Part shown: positions 14,075-26,808 of the stretch, piece by piece
Position numbering within the stretch: position 1 is the stretch's first letter
How the letters are laid out: each line of letters begins with the position of its first letter
NCBI RefSeq assembly: GCF_029227915.1
Contig: NC_079889.1
Location: 7,936,001 to 8,000,000, forward strand
Direction of reading: 5' to 3'
DNA from: Hydractinia symbiolongicarpus
Taxonomy: Eukaryota; Cnidaria; Hydrozoa; Anthoathecata; Hydractiniidae
DNA: 64,000 bases
Notes under the pieces: generated by a model
Told to the model about the DNA's origin: nothing
Seen by the model: the letters and a program-made list of their open reading frames with translations, nothing else
The model's database searches: none
Made by a program: the position numbers and the translations under genes

Positions 14075-17000
14075 TTAGTTTAACTCGCCAACTGAGTGTA
14101 ATTCTCTAGCTTCGCAGTTAAAAGCTTTATTGAATACATGGGTTAGTTTACTTTCCGGATTTTCCATTTGCACTAAAAATGTGCGTTCATTTTCGGTAGT
14201 ATAAGTGGCTGCTCTATAACAGCAGGCATTATTTTTGCCTTCGTTACTATGGTGATTGCATAAATGCACATCAAACTGTGACAATGTCTTACTTGCTTTT
14301 TTGTATCTCTGTATAATATACTTCATTATTTTGTTTTGTGTTTCGCAATCCAGCGCAATAAATTCGGGTTTACTTTCAATACTGTCTATTTTACTGATTT
14401 CTTTTAGCGAGTGCTCGAGTAAACATTCGAGTTTATATTGCCTCGCCAAATGAAGCATGATGAAGGGATTAAAGGTTGTCGACTTGTGGAGGTAATTTTC
14501 ACATTGAAACTTTAGTCTAGAGACTCCAAACTCTTTCCCCAACTGGAGTAGCGAGGCAACGTTTTCATCTAAATAAAGGTTAAATTACAATTCATTGCAA
14601 GACCTTCTTTGTGTTAACAGGGATTAATAGTCACGGTCGAGACAGGAAATATTTTTGAGATTTGTTGAAGGTTAGAATTCGGAAAAATGTTCAACAAATT
14701 ATTCGTCAGAAAATATTATTCGTCCGACAAAATATTTAATTTTTTTATTGATAATGATTATTTGACATATAAGTCGAGCTGGACTGGTTGAACGAGCTGG
14801 ACTGGTTGAACGAGCTGGACTGGTTGAACGAGCTGGACTGGTTGAACGAGCTGGACTGTATCTCTTAGTTGGATATACAATAAGTATTTAGACTATGGTT
14901 TACATCTAAAAACTTAGTTACTTTAGGAAGGTGTTTGCGGAAAAGACTTTGGCGGATTTTGCGGGTTTTTGGAAAGTTCATAGAAGTTTTTTCCCCCTGA
15001 AATGTTCAATGAGAACTTTTCTCTTTTTTTTAGAACAGCGAAAATTTTCCCCGCAAAATGTAAAGATTTTGTGGTAAAGCTGTGCCGCAAAAGTTTCTTC
15101 TCTAAACACATTTTTCCCTAAAGTAGGTAGTAACCTTACTAATTGGTCACAAAAAGGACATTCTCACCTGACACTCCGTCGTTATTTGTGGAATGTATAT
15201 ACTTGAGAATAGTTTTGACTTCATTGACATCGTACCCTTCCATTAACAAAACATGACTTCCTTTCTGGTTTGCATTCTCGACACAGTCGTAGAAACAGTC
15301 CGACACATAGGAAATAAAGTTACGGTCGACGGGAAATAAAACATTATCAACTTGTATTAATAAATCGCTTTTCACAAGATCCCAAGGCACGTCTTCTAAA
15401 ACACAATCTGATGCTTCAATTTCTTTCTGAAGGTAGACTGGTAACAAATCATAATTACAAGTCTTGGTCTGACACGAAAGTGAGTTCTTCTTAGGTGAAT
15501 CCAGAGAGCTTCTCCTGGAACATTCACTTTGAATTTCGTCATTTTCATCTGAGTCTAACACAGATCCAAGTGATTCTCCAACCGAATTATTTGAAGGTTT
15601 ACGAGATAATCCCTTTTTTCGCTCAAACTCGGAACTAGTATCCGACAACCATTCTTCTATTTTATTCCTTAGTTGTTCATTCTCATGGGTATGATACTCG
15701 TTCGGATCTGTTCGTCGTCGTAAAAACATTTCCGAGTCGGAACGGAGGCGTGATTTACCTTCTCCTTGCACAAAGTGAGTAAAAGATAAACTTCTTGTTC
15801 GTGACAACCTTCGAGCAACCTACAAATAAATAAATAAATAAATATATGAAAATAAATGGATGGATGGATGGATGGATAAACAAATAAAGAACAAGTTAGT
15901 AAAGCCAGTGCTCGTAATATTGTTACCAATCAAGCTAACTGTGTATCGTAAAATGATAAAACGAATATTCACACCACACACCAACTCGTCACACAGACAC
16001 GTCACTCCCTAACAGCGCCATAAAATTATTTATAAACAGTTATATCTTGATTAAGTTGACAAAAGAAAATGTTTTCTTCTCACGCGGTATAAAAAAGGTC
16101 GCGATATATATTTTATATATATTTTTAGAACAGCGGTTGATAGCGCCCATTCTCATCCCCAGAGCACTTTGAGATAAAAACTTTCGAGGCTTATCTCAAA
16201 AAGCTCTGGGGTGGAGGTGGATAGCGCCTTGTTATATTACACGGCCTAAATATCCATATTGTAATACTTAACGCTCCGTCCGTTAGCTCGTGGAAAGATC
16301 TGTGGCTTAGCCCGTCATAATTATTCTGAACGTTATTCCATGAATTCTTAGGACCATATTTAATTTCCACCATTTCACATAAGTACAGTAGAGAAGATAT
16401 CAAAACAGTAATAGGTAAACGAAATAATTACTTGTGGCGTCATTATACTTCGGTCATATAACCACAAATCCTCCATTGTATAATTATGACAAAAAACCGT
16501 TTCATATATGTCTGTCAACGAAATTATGGAGCTCAAGCTGGTTAAACTAAATTTTTAATTCCAGGGCTTCTTTTTTCTCACTTTCTTGAACGTAGCTATT
16601 GAAAACACACGTGTTAGAAAGCAAAAATGAAGCTCTGGAGAAACAATTGAACTACATTGGCTTCGGTGTTCATAAACTGCATTTTAATTTAATTTGGTCA
16701 AAGCTCTTTGTATTGACAACTATCTAATCCGCACAGCACTTAAAAGTTATTATTTTGATAATTACTAATTATTAAAACTAATAGTCAGTTTCCTTACATA
16801 TTTTAAAAAATAATTGTCAATTATGTTAAATTAAATAATTCTTTTAATTTCGAGGTCTGGAGAAGAAGTTGGTGTTTTTATAATTAATTTTTTTTATATA
16901 TTTTGCATTCCTTTTGTGCGTTAATTTTATTTTGACTTTGTTAGTTTCTATTTTTCTGTTTGTCCACGCCTATGAAGAAGCGACCATAAAAATTAGGGCA

Positions 17001-20000
17001 CGAAACCAGTGATTTTTCATCCTTGGCCTCACCGTACACGCACACACATAAGATAAAATATTATTTCTTCAATGTAAATAAACAGTCTGACAATTGTACT
17101 AGTATTTATTTATATTTACTAGTAATATTACATGTTTTTATATATTTTAATAAGAGGGGTAAGTTGGGGTTTCTCTAAAGAATATACTCAGATCGCATTC
17201 AGTTTAAATTTCTTTTATAAAAATTAATTAAACTTAGAACATTCTTGTTCCCATGTATTTTTGCTTTTTTGAAATGAGAGAATATTTCCTGGAAACGAGG
17301 GTGAGGCTAGAATTATTGAGAAGCAATTACATCCAAACAGTTTTTTGTTCTCTATACGTGTATGTTTTATAGAAAGATAACTTTAAGTATTCCATCGATT
17401 AGTAAATTTGGCCGTTCCCTAAAGTCTTACTTGCGCAGCATAAGGTAGTATGTTACCAACCTCGATCCTGTAATGTTGTAAAAACATCGACGATGGAGAG
17501 GACTTCGGCAGAAGAAGAGGGAAGATTTTGATGACACGAGAGTTATGATAGTGAATAGAGAGAAGGAGAGAAACAGAAGAATATTGTAAACACGTGTTAT
17601 TTAACCTATTTTCCCGATATTAAAGATTCCAGAGCCTGTGGCGTTTTCTGATATCATCCTTAAATCAAAAACGCCACAGGTCCTGGTATCGAGGTTGGTA
17701 TTTTACCACCAAGGTAGTACTCTTTTCAATACTAAAACGTCGTTTATAGCAACCGGAATATTCGTTAATTCCTTTCTCTAGAAGTTATTACTACTTTAGT
17801 GAAAAAGAAGTTTTTTTCTTGTGTATGTACAGTTCACATCCGCTTTTTTGAACGAAGCTTTTTGTTCGAACATAAACAGAAGAAACTCCATTAAAAGATA
17901 ACTAACTAATAACTCAAATTTGTTCCAAAGAGTTTATCACTTTCGATTTTATTTCTATGGCAATTGTGAAAACAACAGTGCTGGGGAAAGAAGAAATATT
18001 TCTAATAAACCTCTCAGTTGAGGTGGGGCTTATTTGGCAGGAGCGCTTATTGAAAAGTTAAAAGGACTTGACATTGCAACATTGTTCTCAACATACACAA
18101 AACTATTTGCCACTTCATAACACTATACCTTGCTTTTTCAAATACTTCGCTACAATTCACACAGTCCAATATCCAACAATGTTTCTCTTTATCACCTACT
18201 CTTCTTCTTAGCTTACACGTTAATTATATACTTTTACACGTTTTAGTGGAGTAATATGGAATACCAAACTCAATGCCAGCCTTCTTTCACATTTGTTAGC
18301 AACTGTCTTGGTGTTATACACGTTATTGTCACTGATTGTATCTGCGAGGATACGTCATAACATTACGTTGCATTAGTAAGCATGAGCTGGTGCGCGTTTA
18401 TCAATATTGGTTTCTACTGTCAAATATCACAACATTTACCTATTTTACTAATTAAGCTATCTATGACTACCTAAACAGGCCCACTGTGATAGAAACCATG
18501 TACGACTGAATTGATTTTAATCTAATAAAAATCAAAATTAGAAATCAAAAGAATATCATAAAGTCGCTGTACTGAGAAAAATATTTCTTTTAAAAAAATT
18601 ACTGTGTTTGGGATTAATTTCGTTGTCATAGCAGAATTTTGTACTTTAATACCTTACGAGGCATAATTCTTGCGCCTTTGACGGATTGTACGTATTAACG
18701 CCCGTGAGACGTTACTCCAAAGATAACCCTATATTCCATCTTGTATATCGGTTTAATAAACCTCGCTTTTTATACCCAGGAGACAGTCGGTGTTTTTTCT
18801 AACCACTGGGAAGTTGGAAAGTGCGGAAAATCTCGCTGGAGCCCAAATGGATATTCTATGGGTCAGTATACTGACAGCTCTTGTATATTGATTACTTCTC
18901 ACCGTAGTTTTTGATTGGTTACTTTAATCATTAAACTGAGAAAGATTTTCTCAGTTTTTCTTCTTTGACAGTTGGGACGAATGTATTAACTCGCTAATAC
19001 AAATATATGGTAAGATGTGGCCACACTGGATTTGTGCTCGTTTGTCTATCTAAACGAGGTGATTGCTTGAGACATTCTTTTCTTTCAAGTTTTTGAATGA
19101 GAGACGCTTCTCTGATATTGAATTTGATATCCTCAGAGAAAGCTTAGTTAACTGGGCTGCGCCCACCATGATTGACCAAAAAGTGGCCACTTTATTTTTG
19201 TTCTGTTAATTTACGGCAATAGTAGAAAATAGGCGTCAGGCTGTGAAAGAATACACGGGTTTGTTGGCCCTCGGATTTTCGCCTTCATACATATTTCTCG
19301 CATCGGTATTTCGTTCGTGCATTTTTGTTTGTCTGTCACGGTCATTTACGGCAGGAAAAAAAGTGTGCGCATGCGCCATTATTTGTTATCAAATTTTCTG
19401 CCGCAAGCGATTCATAATGGCCACCATCGCACGTGCTTTAAATTTCCCTTAAAAACAAATGTTTTTCGAGCCTCTGCGGTAGAGATCATTTCTTAAAAAG
19501 ATTTTATTTTAGTAGAGCAGGCCTTGGACTATACAAAAACTCTGGATTCCACTACCCGATCACTTTCACTTTTGTTGGGAGGAGACAGAAAGAATAGCAA
19601 TGTTTTGATCATAAAATTTTATATGTTGGTGGAAAATGAAGATATTTGCCTTCCAACGCAAAGTCATGCTTTAAGACATGTGTTTCCTGAAAGCTGATAG
19701 CCTATTTTATCAAATAAAACCAGTGGTTTGTGGCTGCCACTATTTTTCTGAAAGAAATTGGTCCTTGGAAATGACCTTTCACAAGACTTCATAAATCGGT
19801 AAATATCATTATTTTAAATGAGAATTGTGCACTCAATAAGATAAATATAAGCAATAAACCAGTGTTAGATGTGAAAAATGTTGCTTGTGGCTACCCCCTA
19901 ACCTTTCACAGTCAGGGTAAACACTTAATTAGGCGACGGTAGGCTAATTAATTAGGGCATACCACCTATTTAGACGACTCATTGTACCCTAGTTAGACCA

Positions 20001-23000
20001 TATGTAACCTAGTTAAGACATTACAATATTTAATGGCTTCTCACACATTCCTAAAAAAAATCGCAAAAACACTTTGTTCAGAATGAATAGTCTACGCAAC
20101 CATGATTCCAAAATTGTCACTCGTGCCTCGATATGCTCGCGCAAGTAAGAATTATGTTAAAATGAAATATTACATGTCGCCTATTTAGGTGACGATAGTA
20201 AAATCCGCAATAATTTAATGAAGATATTCTTTCACAAAAAACGCAAAAAAAAAGTATTTTTTTTAAGATGGATGTGGTAACAATTTGTTTTGTAACGTTT
20301 CTTTTTTATTCACATCCTGTTTTAACATCGTTAAAATCTTATTCAAACAATACCACGTTTTCGTCGCCATATTTTTTTTCCTGTGGCGTCGATGGCTGAA
20401 ATCCATTATTTAAAACAACAAATATTGCCACACAAGGTTTGGGCCATAAGTTGCCAATGTGCGATGCAAATAAGACAATAATTGGTCAAAATTGTCTGCA
20501 TTCACATAAAAATTGTAGTGCGAAACGCAATGATTTCGACGTATTTACAACAGAAAGTTTTCGTTTGCCTAGTTAGACTACGGGTAGCGTAATTAAACTA
20601 CATCTTGTCGCCTAACTAAATGACTCACCTAATTAGGTCATGTCGTCTAATTAGGTGTTTACCCTGACTGTTTCACAGTTCCCCAAAAGGGGTTAGGGGT
20701 TAGTTAGGGGTTTATTAATAGTTCTGCTAAAAATAATTTTTTGCAGTGAAGGTTTGTTTGTTAATGAAAAACCTCATGCAAAAAGAAATCGATAATATTT
20801 TTCTCTAATATGTATATAATTAACAAAACAACAAGTAACACTAAACCAGAGATGCTCCTGTGCATTTATTTGGACAGCATATTTGTTCGTACCCTGGAAA
20901 AAGTTTTTGACTTATATAATTGAGGCTTATGCCGAGTTTGTGGTGTCTGATAAATCATGAAAAATTTATGTTTATCTCGCCAAAAAAAATAGTTTCATCA
21001 GAAAAAAGTCAGGGATTTCACAGGAATATGTTAAACATTAACTCACATGTCTGTACATTTTTATGCACACTTTGCTATCATTTTACATGCTTTTTTATGA
21101 GAGCCTCAGGTTTTTTTAAAAGATAAGAGCTTTTTGTAGGCCCTGCCGTCTGCTTAATCATTGTTTTCCAAACCAAAAATAACCTAGCATGCGGTTGTGG
21201 TAAACACTGGAACTATCCAGAATCACCCAGAACCAGCTGGAATCCGTCAGAATGACCCAGGAACAGACCGAATTAACACAAACCAATCAGTCATTTGAAA
21301 AAAATATAAACAACTAGGAAAAAACGCTGGTGTAAATAGTGCATTAATAATTGGCTCCGTATCGAACGTGTATTCCATAGACTTTAAAGGGAAAGACTCC
21401 TGTTAGGTAGAAGACCTTCCAAGCCAACATTAAGAAATCGAAAAGGAGGACATTTAGTAAGAAGTTGGGAATTATGAAACTTTTTCTTACAAAAAAATAC
21501 ATTTTATAATGGGGACTTGAAAAAGAAACTTTTCGTTTTTCGGGAAGTGGGCTGTACGAGGTTTGTACCCGGGGTCCATTGAATGTAACGGCTGGTCTGT
21601 TAAATTATTGAATTATAAAAGATTGAAAACAATTGCCACACATTGCACACGTGATTCTGGTAGCTTATATTGTACTTTCTGTTTGTTCACATTTTAGGGC
21701 ACCAGTCCCAAATTGTTCTATGATACAAACATGTTGACCCAACAATTCACAATTTCAAGCGTCATTCAAACGTGATTTGCATGTGAAGATTTGTTGACAG
21801 AAGCGGTTAAAAAAAAAACAAAGAACAATGATGAAACAGAGGAGCTTGCCGATTTGCTCGATTACCACTTTTTGTTGGATGCGTTTGAAATAAGAATATA
21901 TTCGTTAAATACAGATTATGAATTGAAATAAAAAATACTTGTAATAGCCTAATTTGTAAACTATTTTTATATAATTCAGATTGACTTTCGTGTTGAAAAA
22001 TCTCACGATTAAGGAATGGTCTAGGCTTAAATGTCTAAAAATGTGTGTGCTTTTGTTTAACACATATATAACTGTACAATTTTTTTCATTTGCAATCAGT
22101 TGCTAGTCTAACAACAACAACAATAATGATAAACATTTAAAATGTTTCTAGCCCAGAAAATCACAAAAACCTATTGTTAGTGGATTATTTCCATTGGGGT
22201 CCACTGAGTCTGAGTGAAGCTAGCTTTCTCACATTTACGTTTAGTTTTAGCAGGCTTCTAGAAAACTAATCAAGACCAACCTTAGAGCTAGCTAAGGTTA
22301 CAGATCAGATGAATTATTTTTTTTCCTTATAAATTTTATTTTAGAAGTATAATAATTTACATTTCTAATAGTTGTCAACCATTTTTTTGTGAAAACGAAA
22401 GTGAAATGTATGGTGTAGAAAAGCTCAAAATTTTAGTAGTAAAAAAAGTGGCAGCTACTACCTAATACGATAGAACGCTCGATAAGGGATACATACAAAC
22501 AGGAAAAGTAATTTTTAGGCAAAACCTTGCGTCAGAATGTTGTACAAGAGTGCTCCTGTACTGGTAAATTGTGAACTAGCCATCTGGGCTTTTGTGGACC
22601 TTGCCGTCTGTTTAGGCTGCCCCGGGTCGCAACCAAAGGGGAAATAGTAGTCTATGGTCATCCTTCTTTAGTTTTAAAAGAAAAAAATGTTAAATTTTCT
22701 TTTATTGGGCAACTAAAACAAGATAATAGAGAGTGAGGTCAATATCGATGACGTCATAATCTTATGCCGTAGGCGCTTTTTTTAAAAAAATTTTTGGCGC
22801 ATGCGCACACTTTATTTCCTTAAAATCGCGGTTTTGAACGACCGTGCTGTTAGCATGAAGTAATTAAATTACTCCGCGGGAGTAAAGTTGCAGCGCAACT
22901 ATTTTAAATAGGCGGACGACGGTTATTAATATTGTTATCAAACATTTTCCGTATATTTGCCTCCTGTAGCATGCTGTTGCCGACAAAATTTGGAGTTATA

Positions 23001-26000
23001 CGAAAAAACCGTAGTATAGGATAGCGAATGTTCAAGTTATCGGAGTTAATTTTATAAGGAACAATTGATAAAGGTTCACGAAATTAAGGAAAGCTGTAAA
23101 ATAATAACAAAAATTTTTTAGATAACTAAGAGTTTGTATTGTTTATAACGTTGTTTTTCTCTTAGAGCTTATTTTGTCAAATATTTTCACCCCGTTTTAA
23201 AATGTTTTTTCGGTACACGACAAAACTAACACGTCTGACCACTTCAACAATTAGCTGTTTTATGTATTGATCAACCATTACTCACAACCTTCATAGTGAT
23301 GCATATTATAAACATACGGTCGTTATAACATGTCATGTTACATGAAAATACACAACATGAACAATTAAGCTACACAACAAAAAATTCCTTTAATAACTAA
23401 ATTTTGTGTAATTGTAGTACAGCTTACAATAGCGTGGTTTAATTGGCGCTGAAAAAAAAGTTGATTCAATGGAGTAATCCTTGACTGTAAGATTTTTTGA
23501 TATTTTTGCGCTGTATTGTAAAAAATATTTTAACTGCGTTTACACCCTTTCGAGGAAGAGGTAAACACGATTCGTGTAAGCGTGGCCTAATTTGAACAAT
23601 TTTTTTTTACACTTTAGAATAATTTAGATAACTATCATCATTTTGTTTTTTATTACCAGCGTGGTGGTGTAATTTATTTAACAAAATCTTCGCGGTTTTT
23701 GCGCAAACCACAAATTATAGTCCACGTAAAATTTAAAAAAAAATTAAATTAACGCTATATAGGCTTTGGGATCAAGGTTGAAAGATTAATTTACGCGAAA
23801 TATTTAACCTCGACTTTTATATACACAAAACATTTCTATCAGTTAGTTCCAGTTTGACTTTTATAACTTTTTGTATACAAATTGATATGAATATCTTTTT
23901 TCTGTTCGATTTTAAAAGTGAGTGGAAATATGGAAATATTTTTTGCTAACACTCGAAATCGAAAACAGAAAGTTGTTTGTATGTTTCAAGCGGAGAATTT
24001 TCTCTAAAATATTAGTCTTTGATCAACATCCTAAAGAATTTAATTTTTCCGAATTTCGCATCATTTCACGCGTTGAATCGTTACACCGTTTCCATGGTTC
24101 CAACGGATACTGGACTGTCTAAATTTAGATTTAATGTTAGATAAAGGATGACAACAAAATTAAACAGTGAAATGGATCACGTTTGTTGTTTTAGTTTGGT
24201 TAACAAATTTTAAAACAAAAATTGACGTTGATGGGAAACTGCGACGCAAATACTAAATTTTTTGATAAAGACTTCTGAGGAATTAACGTGTCATTTTATG
24301 ACGTTTGGTTATCAGTTTAACGTACTCATGAATCCATTTTTGTATATTTGTCCTTATAAGAAATCAGTTTATTTATTTATAAGCATAAAAATACCTCAGC
24401 AACTTTCTCCGTCAACAAATTTCTAACTTTATCTTATTTTTTTATACTTTAAACTCATTATCATAATTTAAGAGGACGTTAAAGTTTGAAAGATGAACTC
24501 AAATTCAACCTCGTTTCCGTGGCTGTTATAAGACTATGGTGTGTTTACGGGACAGTGTAAGCACTGGGGACGAAGTTGGTGCAAGGTGGCTTGTGTGTGT
24601 TGGGTTCAGCGTCTAAGATTGTTTAGCAGCAATCACGGCGTTATGAAAGAACAAAAACAAACATCCCTGAAAAAGATTATTTTGCTTTAATGTCAAAAGT
24701 TATTGCGCACAGAAATTTTCGCGACCATACTGAAATTAAAGAAAACAGAGTGGTTTAATTTATTGAATTTCCGCGCCCGAAGGCGTAGGAAATTCTTTAA
24801 AACCGTCGTTTTTTCTTTTGGAGCATTTTTTGAGAAAAAATCGACCCTGGGATTTCACGTTCCTCTGATTTTTTGTTACCTAAATGTCATTTTAGGCCAA
24901 AATTGGTTCAAAAATTAAAACTACTTTATTTTCCACAAAATCTGGCACAGTTAACAAAAAAAGTAGCTGAACATGATGGTGACATCAAAATTTCGATTTT
25001 TGGCCACCTTAAATGTCATTTTAGGCCAAAATTGGTCCAAAAATTAAAACTACTTTATTTTTCACAATATTTGGCTCAGTTAACAAAAAAATTATGCTGA
25101 ACATGATGGTGACATCAAAATTTCGATTTTTGCCCACCTAAATGTCATTTTAGGCAAAAATTGGTCCAAAAATTAAAACTACTTTATTTTCGACAAAATT
25201 TCGCACAGATCACAAAAAAATATGCTGAACATGATGGTGACATCAAAATTTTGATTTTTGGCCACCTGAAATGTCATTTTAGGCCAAAATTGGTCCAAAA
25301 ATTTAAACTACTTTATTTTCGACAAAATTTGGCACAGTTAATAAAAAAAGTATGCTGAACATGATGGTGGCATCAAAATTTTGATTTTTTGCCACCTGAA
25401 ATGTCATTTTAGGCCAAAATTGGCCCAAAAATTTAAACTACTTTATTTTCACAAAATTTGGCACAGTTAATAAAAAAGTATGCTGAACATGATGGTGGCA
25501 TCAAAATTTCTTTTTTCTCAACTAAATGCCGTTTAAGACCATAAACGTTTCAATCGGAAGACTTTCAACCATGAATGATAGGCTATAATTTTTGTTCGCA
25601 GTTTCTTTTAAAGTGTGAGTTTATTATGACACGTTTCGTTTTGTTTGCGTTTGTTGTAAGATGTAATGTCACTTGTCAATTAGCAGGTTGTCATCAAATA
25701 TTTTGGTGGCGAGCGGAAATTCTTATAGCACCCAGGGCTTCTTGTTAGCTATAGAACTAAACGGAGCTTTTTCAATATGATGATTTATAACTTTCATGTT
25801 ATCTTGCTTCAGGTAAAATTTTCAGTAAAATTATTTTGGCCAGCCATCCAATTATTACCTTATCGATAAAAAAACATTTTTACCGACATTTTTTTTTCGA
25901 CTAACCATTTTTACAAAGTTTTTTTTGGTGCATTTCGTAAATCTTCCAGCGCAGGATATTAATATTCTTAAACCGCCTTTTTTTACTGACTTTTTTACTA

Positions 26001-26808
26001 AAACCTTTTTTTATCCAGCGCCCTAAAAACTTAAATTCGTTAAAAAGGAGGTTACAAATATTGGATATTCCCAGTTTTTACATATTCAGCTAAAATTCGT
26101 AAATAAAACAAGAATCTGTATTATAATACCCTTATACGTCGGTCCGTTTGTCTGTCTGTCACGCAAAATGGTAGCTTAGCTGCGCAAGTACGGTATAAGA
26201 AGATGGGCGAACCTGTGGATTTTTCCACGCGACCATTTATAATTCCTCCATATATTTTATATTTGTTAACTCAACAAGTACTCCAAAAATTAGTCAGTAA
26301 GAATTAAATTTAGCGCAGGTGTCAACTATTTTTTTGTCATTGTTTTTACTGCTAAGGTATGGACAATAGCAAGTATATAACATGTATTTTAACTTCGTAG
26401 TAATTTACAGCAAATTATCAACATTGTTCAAACAGATCCAGTTTACTATATTTTGAAACGCATTCTTTAAGTCTTATAGATCTTTCTGCCATTAACGTGT
26501 TCAGCATCAATGTCTTCTTTTGAGTTGCAAAATATTCTTATGTTTCCTTGTCAACTTTTGATACAACATAACAGCAAAATTAAATATATTTGGTTCTTGT
26601 CCATTATAAATTTATTTCAAGGACATGCGCATAACGTAAAAAAAACAGCTAGCTACATAAAAACAAAGACAGACAAATAAACAAACAAACAAACAAAAAG
26701 TAAACAAACAAACAAACAAACAAACAAAGAAACAAACAAAGCTTTGTTCTAAAATTGATATTTGAGTTAACTTACCTCAAAAGGATTTTCAAAGTTAAAC
26801 TTTCCCAT
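14075..26808 (-). CDS. BTB/POZ domain protein, 392 residues, three coding exons
   Basis: Exons on the minus strand are 26,776-26,808 (ATG, 11 residues), 15,168-15,819 and 14,075-14,568 (stop). The total is 1,179 nt with matching phases. Residues 12-160 are basic and Ser-rich and look disordered. Residues about 163-265 form a BTB/POZ fold: 'SDLLIQVDNVLFPVDRNFIS' (first strand and helix), 'HVLLMEGYDVNEVKTILKYI' and 'LLQLGKEFGVSRLKFQCENY', followed by a BACK-like helical tail. BTB proteins often act as dimerising Cullin-3 adaptors or scaffolds, but there is no Kelch, MATH or zinc-finger partner domain here, so its specific role is open. The first intron, about 11 kb, carries many repeats. The first exon is assigned because its ATG, donor and phase fit the second exon exactly; an alternative first exon cannot be excluded. 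Confidence 0.8.
14775..14858. repeat. 18-bp minisatellite, about 4.7 copies
   Basis: The unit 'cgagctggactggttgaa' is repeated four times without change and then partly a fifth time. It lies in the second intron of the BTB gene. The identity of the copies implies recent expansion or homogenisation. Confidence 0.95.
15828..15881. repeat. (AAAT)n and (GGAT)n microsatellites at an intron 3' end
   Basis: On the plus strand a run of AAAT repeats is followed by about five GGAT repeats. On the coding (minus) strand this places a TTTA-rich tract directly before the acceptor of BTB exon 2, where it may serve as the polypyrimidine tract. Confidence 0.85.
16151..16216. repeat. short foldback element
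   Basis: The arm 'ccccagagcactttgagata' at 16,157 pairs with 'tatctcaaaaagctctgggg' ending near 16,211. The loop is short. It probably belongs to the same broad group of small hairpin elements as those at 13,344 and 29,233. Confidence 0.6.
16217..17456. other. intron sequence without recognised feature
   Basis: Part of the large first intron of the BTB gene. It is AT-rich, has no coding signal in either strand, and no repeat structure that I could define. Confidence 0.5.
17457..17698. repeat. inverted-repeat element, 'ccaacctcgatcctg' family
   Basis: The left end 'ccaacctcgatcctg' is answered by 'tcctggtatcgaggttgg' at 17,681-17,698. Inside, 'gcctgtggcgtttt' and 'aaaacgccacaggt' (17,634-17,682) form a second stem. 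It is one of at least six related hairpin elements in the window. Confidence 0.6.
17699..19908. other. intron sequence without recognised gene
   Basis: Continuation of the BTB first intron. Open frames are short and lack splice or domain support. A GC-box-like 'tgcgcatgcgcc' occurs near 19,366, an NRF1-type palindrome, but nothing else marks a promoter. Confidence 0.45.
19909..20670. mobile_element. 762-bp non-autonomous DNA transposon with terminal inverted repeats
   Basis: The ends 'cagtcagggtaaacac' (19,909) and 'gtgtttaccctgactg' (ending 20,670) are inverted repeats, and the element is flanked by a 5-bp direct repeat 'tttca' (19,904-19,908 and 20,671-20,675). Next to each end are several degenerate copies of 'cctaattagac' and its reverse, which look like subterminal transposase-binding repeats. 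No open frame of note lies inside. Superfamily is not assigned. Confidence 0.85.
20676..24505. other. intron sequence without recognised gene
   Basis: Continuation of the BTB first intron. Near 22,755-22,810 a 'tgacgtca' CRE-like site and a 'gcgcatgcgcac' NRF1-like site stand close together, as in a small promoter, but no exon follows that I could recognise. Otherwise AT-rich with simple repeats. Confidence 0.4.
24506..24579. repeat. short inverted-repeat element, 'caacctcgtttcc' family
   Basis: Left end 'caacctcgtttccgtggc' and right end 'gcactggggacgaagttgg' are imperfect inverted repeats. It is related to the copies at 29,233, 32,097 and 45,353. Confidence 0.55.
24882..25530. repeat. 129-bp tandem repeat, five copies plus a partial one
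   Basis: Copies of 'aaatgtcattttaggc' start at 24,882, 25,011, 25,140, 25,269 and 25,399, with a degraded start near 25,524. The spacing is 129 bp (once 130). Because 129 is 43 codons, open frames of a repeated Lys/Leu-rich peptide arise in several units, but indels break them and there is no start or splice context. I regard it as a minisatellite in the BTB first intron. Confidence 0.93.
25531..26775. other. start of the BTB first intron, low-complexity stretches
   Basis: T-rich sequence around 25,870-26,020 and an (AAAC)n microsatellite at about 26,680-26,742. No gene or further element is recognised. Confidence 0.5.

Noticed and set aside
14775-14858. CRISPR-like array
   Set aside because: The 18-bp units are contiguous without spacers; it is a minisatellite in an animal intron.
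21129-22620. Direct repeats around 'cctgccgtctg' (21,136 and 22,598) as LTRs or element ends
   Set aside because: Similarity covers fewer than 35 bases, and there are no target duplications or coding parts in between.
24703-25358. Repeated Lys/Leu-rich open frames as a possible secreted repeat protein
   Set aside because: They follow a 129-bp minisatellite; frames are broken by indels and have no signal peptide or splice context.
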